DNA from: Zanthoxylum bungeanum
Taxonomy: Eukaryota; Streptophyta; Magnoliopsida; Sapindales; Rutaceae
Assembly: GCA_019454045.1 (NCBI GenBank)
Contig: SKCR01047766.1
Coordinates: 1-64,000 of the forward strand
DNA length: 64,000 nucleotides
Direction: 5' to 3'
This document shows, in pieces, positions 60,321 through 64,000 of the stretch (position 1 is the first letter of the stretch; each line of letters begins with the position of its first letter). The notes beneath the pieces are model-generated. The model had not been told where the DNA came from. It saw only the letters and a program-made list of their open reading frames with translations, and ran no database searches. Made by a program: the position numbers and the translations under genes.

Positions 60321-61177
60321 CCAGCATGAAGGACAAAAGGAGTCATAATTTTGAAAGGAATCCCCAACACCAGGGTTGTGACCGGGAACCGTGGGCCTGA
60401 AGGCACCTATGTGTTTTGTACGCGAAGGCATTGTCTCGTCAGCAACCTCAGTCGTTGTGGCCCTCGTGGGTAGGGATGGTAATTTGATTGAATATCCAAT
60501 GGTTGGATCTATTCGATATTCGATCATAACCGATCGAAAAAATTATCTAATATTCGAAATTTAGTAGATATTGGTCTATTTCAGATATAAAATTAGGTAT
60601 TCGAAATTTAGTAGATATTGGTCCGTTTCAGATATAAAATTAGGTATTCCAAATACTTTTCGATCGGTTGTCATTTTAGGATATTGGATATCCTCATACC
60701 AAAAATAAAAAAAATAATAAAAAAAATTGTAATAATATTAATTATAAAACCAAAATTAAATAAAATTATAATAATATTAATATAAAACCAAATAAAATAA
60801 AAATTATAATAATATTAATTATAAAACCAAAATTAAATAAAATTATAATAATATTAATATAAAACCAAAATCAATCATTTAAATAAATAAATAATTAATT
60901 ATTTTTTCGAATTTATCACATTTCTTCATTTTGTTTTTCAAATTTTCGATTATTTCGGTCGATTGTGGATATCCGACTTTTTAGTCAGTATTGGATATGG
61001 ATACCGATTATGAAATTTTTTTTCGATTATGGATAAGTATTGGATAATGAATTTGATTTTGGTTTCGATTTTAGTTTCGTCCAAAATGATCGAATATCCA
61101 CGATTGCCATCCTTAGTTGTGGGTGGAGGGTAAATATTGGCAATAGTTGCTTTAATTGTGGAATCGTCACCATGCAA
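60321..61177 (-). pseudogene. CEP-like signalling peptide precursor remnant, split by a MITE
   Basis: The minus strand shows HGDDSTIKATIANIYPPP (61,174-61,120), then the MITE, then RATTTEVADETMPSRTKHIG followed by AFRPTVPGHNPGVGD at 60,404-60,360. That 15-residue stretch matches the C-terminally encoded peptide (CEP) pattern F-R-P-T-x-P-G-x-x-P-G-x-G; the usual final His is Asp here. CEPs are secreted hydroxyproline peptides that signal nitrogen status and root growth. Removing the MITE and one target copy leaves the two parts in one frame. CTG|GTATGT at about 60,321 could be a donor site. No signal peptide was found upstream, where stops occur, so it is a fragment or an internal exon. Confidence 0.45.
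60471..61115. mobile_element. hAT-like MITE (645 bp)
   Basis: Ends TAGGGATGG and CCATCCTTA, an inverted repeat with one mismatch that extends less perfectly inward (ATTGAATATCC at 60,486 and CGAATATCC at 61,091). Flanked by CTCGTGGG and GTTGTGGG, an 8-bp duplication with 2 mismatches; 8 bp is the hAT target size. The interior is AT-rich with ATAATATTAATTATAAAACC repeats and no transposase. Confidence 0.75.
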
Positions 61178-61270
61178 GTTACTTTTCTGCTCTTAAGTAA
61201 ATATTTTTTACTTCTTTTTCTAGGGTTTTGTTGTAAGTTTGAAGTTTTGGGAATCGTGGAGGACATTTAA

Positions 61271-61460
61271 AAATATTTAACTTATATATATATATTTATA
61301 TATATATTATTTAATAGTATTTTTTTTAATTTTAATAGGATATTATAATATGTTTAAATGTTATAATAATATAATTCTTATAAAATTATAATATATTTTT
61401 TATTGTAATATGATTTTTATTTAATAGATTTATTAATTTAATTTTATAACATTAATATAA
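61271..61460. repeat. AT-rich degenerate repeat tract, right of CEP-like remnant
   Basis: Contains TTTTAATAGGATATTATAAT, AATTCTTATAAAATTATAAT and TTTATTGTAATATGATTTTT, closely matching 60,195-60,290 in order and orientation. Confidence 0.6.
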
Positions 61461-62297
61461 AGCCGATACGTGGCGCGATGAGGAGGCTTAAAATGTTTAA
61501 ATACACACACATATATACATATCGAGAGATTATTAAAAAGTCTTTTTCCAATATGATTAATTCCTAAAAATGATAAATTCCTAATTATTTTCATAAGTAA
61601 TTCAAATTTTTGAGATTCTTCTTATTTACACTCTGTTTGGAACAAATAAATTCCATAAAATTATATGAAATTCATTTACAATTAAAACTTTATTTTTGAA
61701 ATTTTTGTTCGAGAATTAGTGTCCTTAACTGAAATCAAACATGCATCAATAACAACAATGAAATCAAATCATCAAGTCATGCCAATATTACACCATAAAC
61801 CCTAAACTTTGGAGAACAAGAAAAACCTGGAAAAATTGACGAAATCAGTGGTCCAAGTCGAGTTTTCTCTATCCTTAAGAACTTATTAGCCCCGCCTCGG
61901 TGCTCTACGGGTTTTGTGGCTAACGTCCTCCCAGAATAACTTGGATTCCTCTTCTTCAAGGGGCACTCCTTAACAAGATCTCGAACTAGGATAATGGTGG
62001 AACTCTCTCTAACTCTAAAACAATATTATTCTTTTCTACTGGATGGATTCAGATTCTTTGAAAGAACAATGAAGGCTCCTTTAAATAGACATGAAATTGT
62101 GCATTTGAGGGCACCATTTGGTTTGGGGTGTAACCCTCCCAAGAGTTATACCCCTCCCTTAAACCCTTTGGAGCCTAAATATATGTTCTTCTAAATTGGA
62201 GGACATGTCCTTACATGTATATACCCTTCCCATAGGGTACCATCTAAGGGACATGTCCCTCCTCAATCCAAACTTAATATTTGAAGAATTTACAACA
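61461..62297 (-). repeat. Region holding the 3' LTR of another copia element (left edge not found)
   Basis: The right boundary at 62,297 is clear: on the minus strand GTGGGGGATTG then TGTTGTAAATTC, that is, polypurine tract then LTR start. The LTR extends left for an unknown distance, since I found no matching terminus or target copy. No coding function seen; the frames here are short and chance-like. Confidence 0.45.
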
Positions 62298-63263
62298 ATC
62301 CCCCACAATTCTCAAAATATTCATGCAGACACTCGAGAGAGTTTCTGTGAACTAAAGTTGCATCAAAATAGGCAGCTTTCGCCTTGAACCTTTCCTAGTG
62401 AATGACAATCGGATTTACTTGGCAAACCAGTGACCATAGTCTTGAACTATTTTGTCGTTGGTGTAAACAAAGACAATTGCCAACACACAGCTTTACTTCG
62501 ACCATTTCCCGTTCTACAGTTGTGTTCATTTCGGCCATGAACATCGGTCATGGATTCATCAAGCACTTTAGGGAAGTCAACCTCTAAAATCCCAAGGAAG
62601 CAGCCTCACTTCTTACTTGAAATAGGTGATCTACTATGAAGAGGTAATATGCCTTTACCCCCATTAGGACTCATCTCCTAATATAGTGATCATTAAAAGA
62701 CTTAGCTTATCCTAACCTTGACAGACAACACTCTGCGTCATTATCGGAATGGGAAAGAGTACAAAACTCTACAGTGCTTGTTCTTAATTGCACAAAGTTT
62801 CAGTTGTCCCTTTTGAACCTAGATCTTGGGATCTCCAGTCAGTTAGGTTGGGTTTCCACAGTGACAATTCTTAATTTATAGGCTTCAAGCCCATTCCCCT
62901 CGATGACTTTTCAACTTGCTATCTATGTAAACCTTTAGTAAGTGGATCCACTAGGTTTTCCTTCGAATTGACATAATCGATCAATATTATACCACTTGAG
63001 AGCAGTTGACGTATGTTATTATGTCTTTGACTTATGTGTCGAGACTTACCATTATAAATTGTATTTTGGTCTCTCCCAATAGCCGATTAACTATCACAAT
63101 GTATGCTTATCGCTGGCATCGGTTTGGGCCAACTTGGAATATCCTCCAATAAATGTTTGCCTCGAGAATTTCCATTACACGACTACATTACCAATTGTGA
63201 AAACATTTACCACTCATAGATTTGGAATCCACTGTATCTGATATCCAGTTAGCATCGGTGTAT
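62298..63263 (-). pseudogene. RNase H end of a further copia element
   Basis: Minus-strand pieces YTDANWISDTVDSKS (about 63,255-63,210) and LVDPLTKGL near 62,930, with SRGMGLKP-like text near 62,890, are those of a copia RNase H and C-terminal tail. In between, several stops and frame changes are present. It is cut at 63,263 by repeat X copy 2, so RT and the rest lie beyond the window if they survive. 62,298-62,880 is the 3' untranslated part with no feature seen. Confidence 0.65.
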
Positions 63264-64000
63264 CTGTGGGAACACAGGAACTGGGCGACGCATGCTGTTC
63301 CGGGCTCGCGGCCCGGTCGGGAGTACGGAGTAGCCCGTGGGGGACTAAACCGGAGAATAATGGAGTCGCCACCCGGTGTGAACCGGGAAAATGAGATTTA
63401 AGGCCGCACTCACCCCTCGCAAGGGAAGACCTCAAACCGTTGGGTTCGGAATGGTCCCTTACTTATGTCACTTGTAATGAAAGGATTTGTGTAATAATTT
63501 AATCAAGCTTAAGTAACACTTATTTCCAAGAGTATCATGCTTCTAAATCCACATGCATAAAATAAAACTTACACCTAAATTCACATATATCTCACATCTA
63601 AGATTGCATGCTTGAAAATACCTCAAAGTAACAACGAACATACAACTTCATTTAGCATATCATGTTCACGAAAAAAAAAACAAGCATATATACTAACCAT
63701 ACAAGCATACATGTGAGCACTTTTCCAAGTGATACGTGGAATTGTATCCCAAGTACAGACCGCACTACCGTCCATTCGGAATCGGCTATGGAATTTATGT
63801 CTGGGTTTCCATCTGATATACCACAAGAAATAATACTCCAAAGTCATCATGACATAGGTATATGAATCGTAATACGTTAAATCAAGACTAAGACAAATGA
63901 CGCAACCAATGGAATAAACATGCTTTTCATTATGATGTGCACAAAGATAAGAATGACTATATGGGGTTTCATAAAAAAAATCACCTAAGAAACAATTATA
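63264..64000 (-). mobile_element. Repeat X copy 2, runs off the window
   Basis: Starts TGTGGGAACACAGG on the + strand, immediately after the copia RNase H codons. The GC-rich first 200 bases match copy 1 at 28,461-28,680, and the block 63,733-63,832 matches 28,924-29,030. No coding sequence. Unlike its AT-rich surroundings, the first part has a high GC content. Confidence 0.65.

Noticed and set aside
63370..63387. A hairpin CCCGGT-GTGA-ACCGGG in repeat X copy 2 that seems to co-vary with copy 1 (28,588-28,605), suggesting a conserved RNA structure.
   Set aside because: The key differences (G to A and C to T) lie at CpG positions of a palindrome and are what cytosine-methylation decay would give on both strands. 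Two copies are too few to claim covariation.

Overview
The window looks like heterochromatic or intergenic DNA of a flowering plant, probably a eudicot. The evidence is that almost every recognisable coding stretch belongs to plant LTR retrotransposons (Ty3/gypsy Tat lineage, Ty1/copia), plus a caulimovirid-like viral remnant, a hAT-like MITE and one probable peptide-hormone gene remnant. No intact ordinary host gene was recognised. The species cannot be named from the sequence.

Layout, left to right. (1) 1-10,944: 3' part of a Tat-lineage Ty3/gypsy element on the + strand (gag, protease, RT-RNase H, second RNase H, integrase), then a hypervariable region of two interleaved tandem repeats, then an antisense multi-exon gene of the 'putative gypsy type transposon' family, then a 632-bp 3' LTR. 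It is inserted into (2) 10,945-22,235: a non-coding, LARD-like Ty3/gypsy derivative with 3.3-3.4-kb LTRs arranged internal-LTR-internal-LTR, with a 2.46-kb copia-type LTR inside. (3) 23,090-24,350: remnant of an endogenous plant pararetrovirus, with a broken transactivator-like reading frame followed by a polyadenylation-type intergenic region. (4) 24,468-59,260: a minus-strand gypsy-type LTR split in two by a large nested block. The block is an outer copia element (25,787-57,645, minus) that itself holds a second copia element in its gag-protease region (32,821-42,816, TSD TCAGC), a third copia element in its 5' LTR (46,436-56,420, TSD TCTTG), and a 2-kb non-coding LTR-like repeat 'X' in its reverse transcriptase (28,461 to about 30,470). 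(5) 59,268-61,460: AT-rich degenerate repeats flanking a CEP-like peptide precursor remnant on the minus strand that is split by a 645-bp hAT-like MITE. (6) 61,461-64,000: the end of another minus-strand copia element, cut by a second copy of repeat X that runs off the window.

The order of events can be read from the nesting. The LARD-like element and the split gypsy LTR are old, the outer copia is younger, and the two inner copias are the youngest insertions in their stack. The most interesting points are: the third copia, whose LTRs and leader are well preserved while its coding region is ruined, which suggests movement in trans; a short motif repeated four times at fixed spacing in the leaders of both inner copias; the viral remnant; the interrupted CEP-like gene; and a block of about 100 bp shared by three unrelated repeat contexts. 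Boundaries given to the base were read from direct LTR/TSD comparison by eye; family and lineage names rest on motif recognition, not on database searches.
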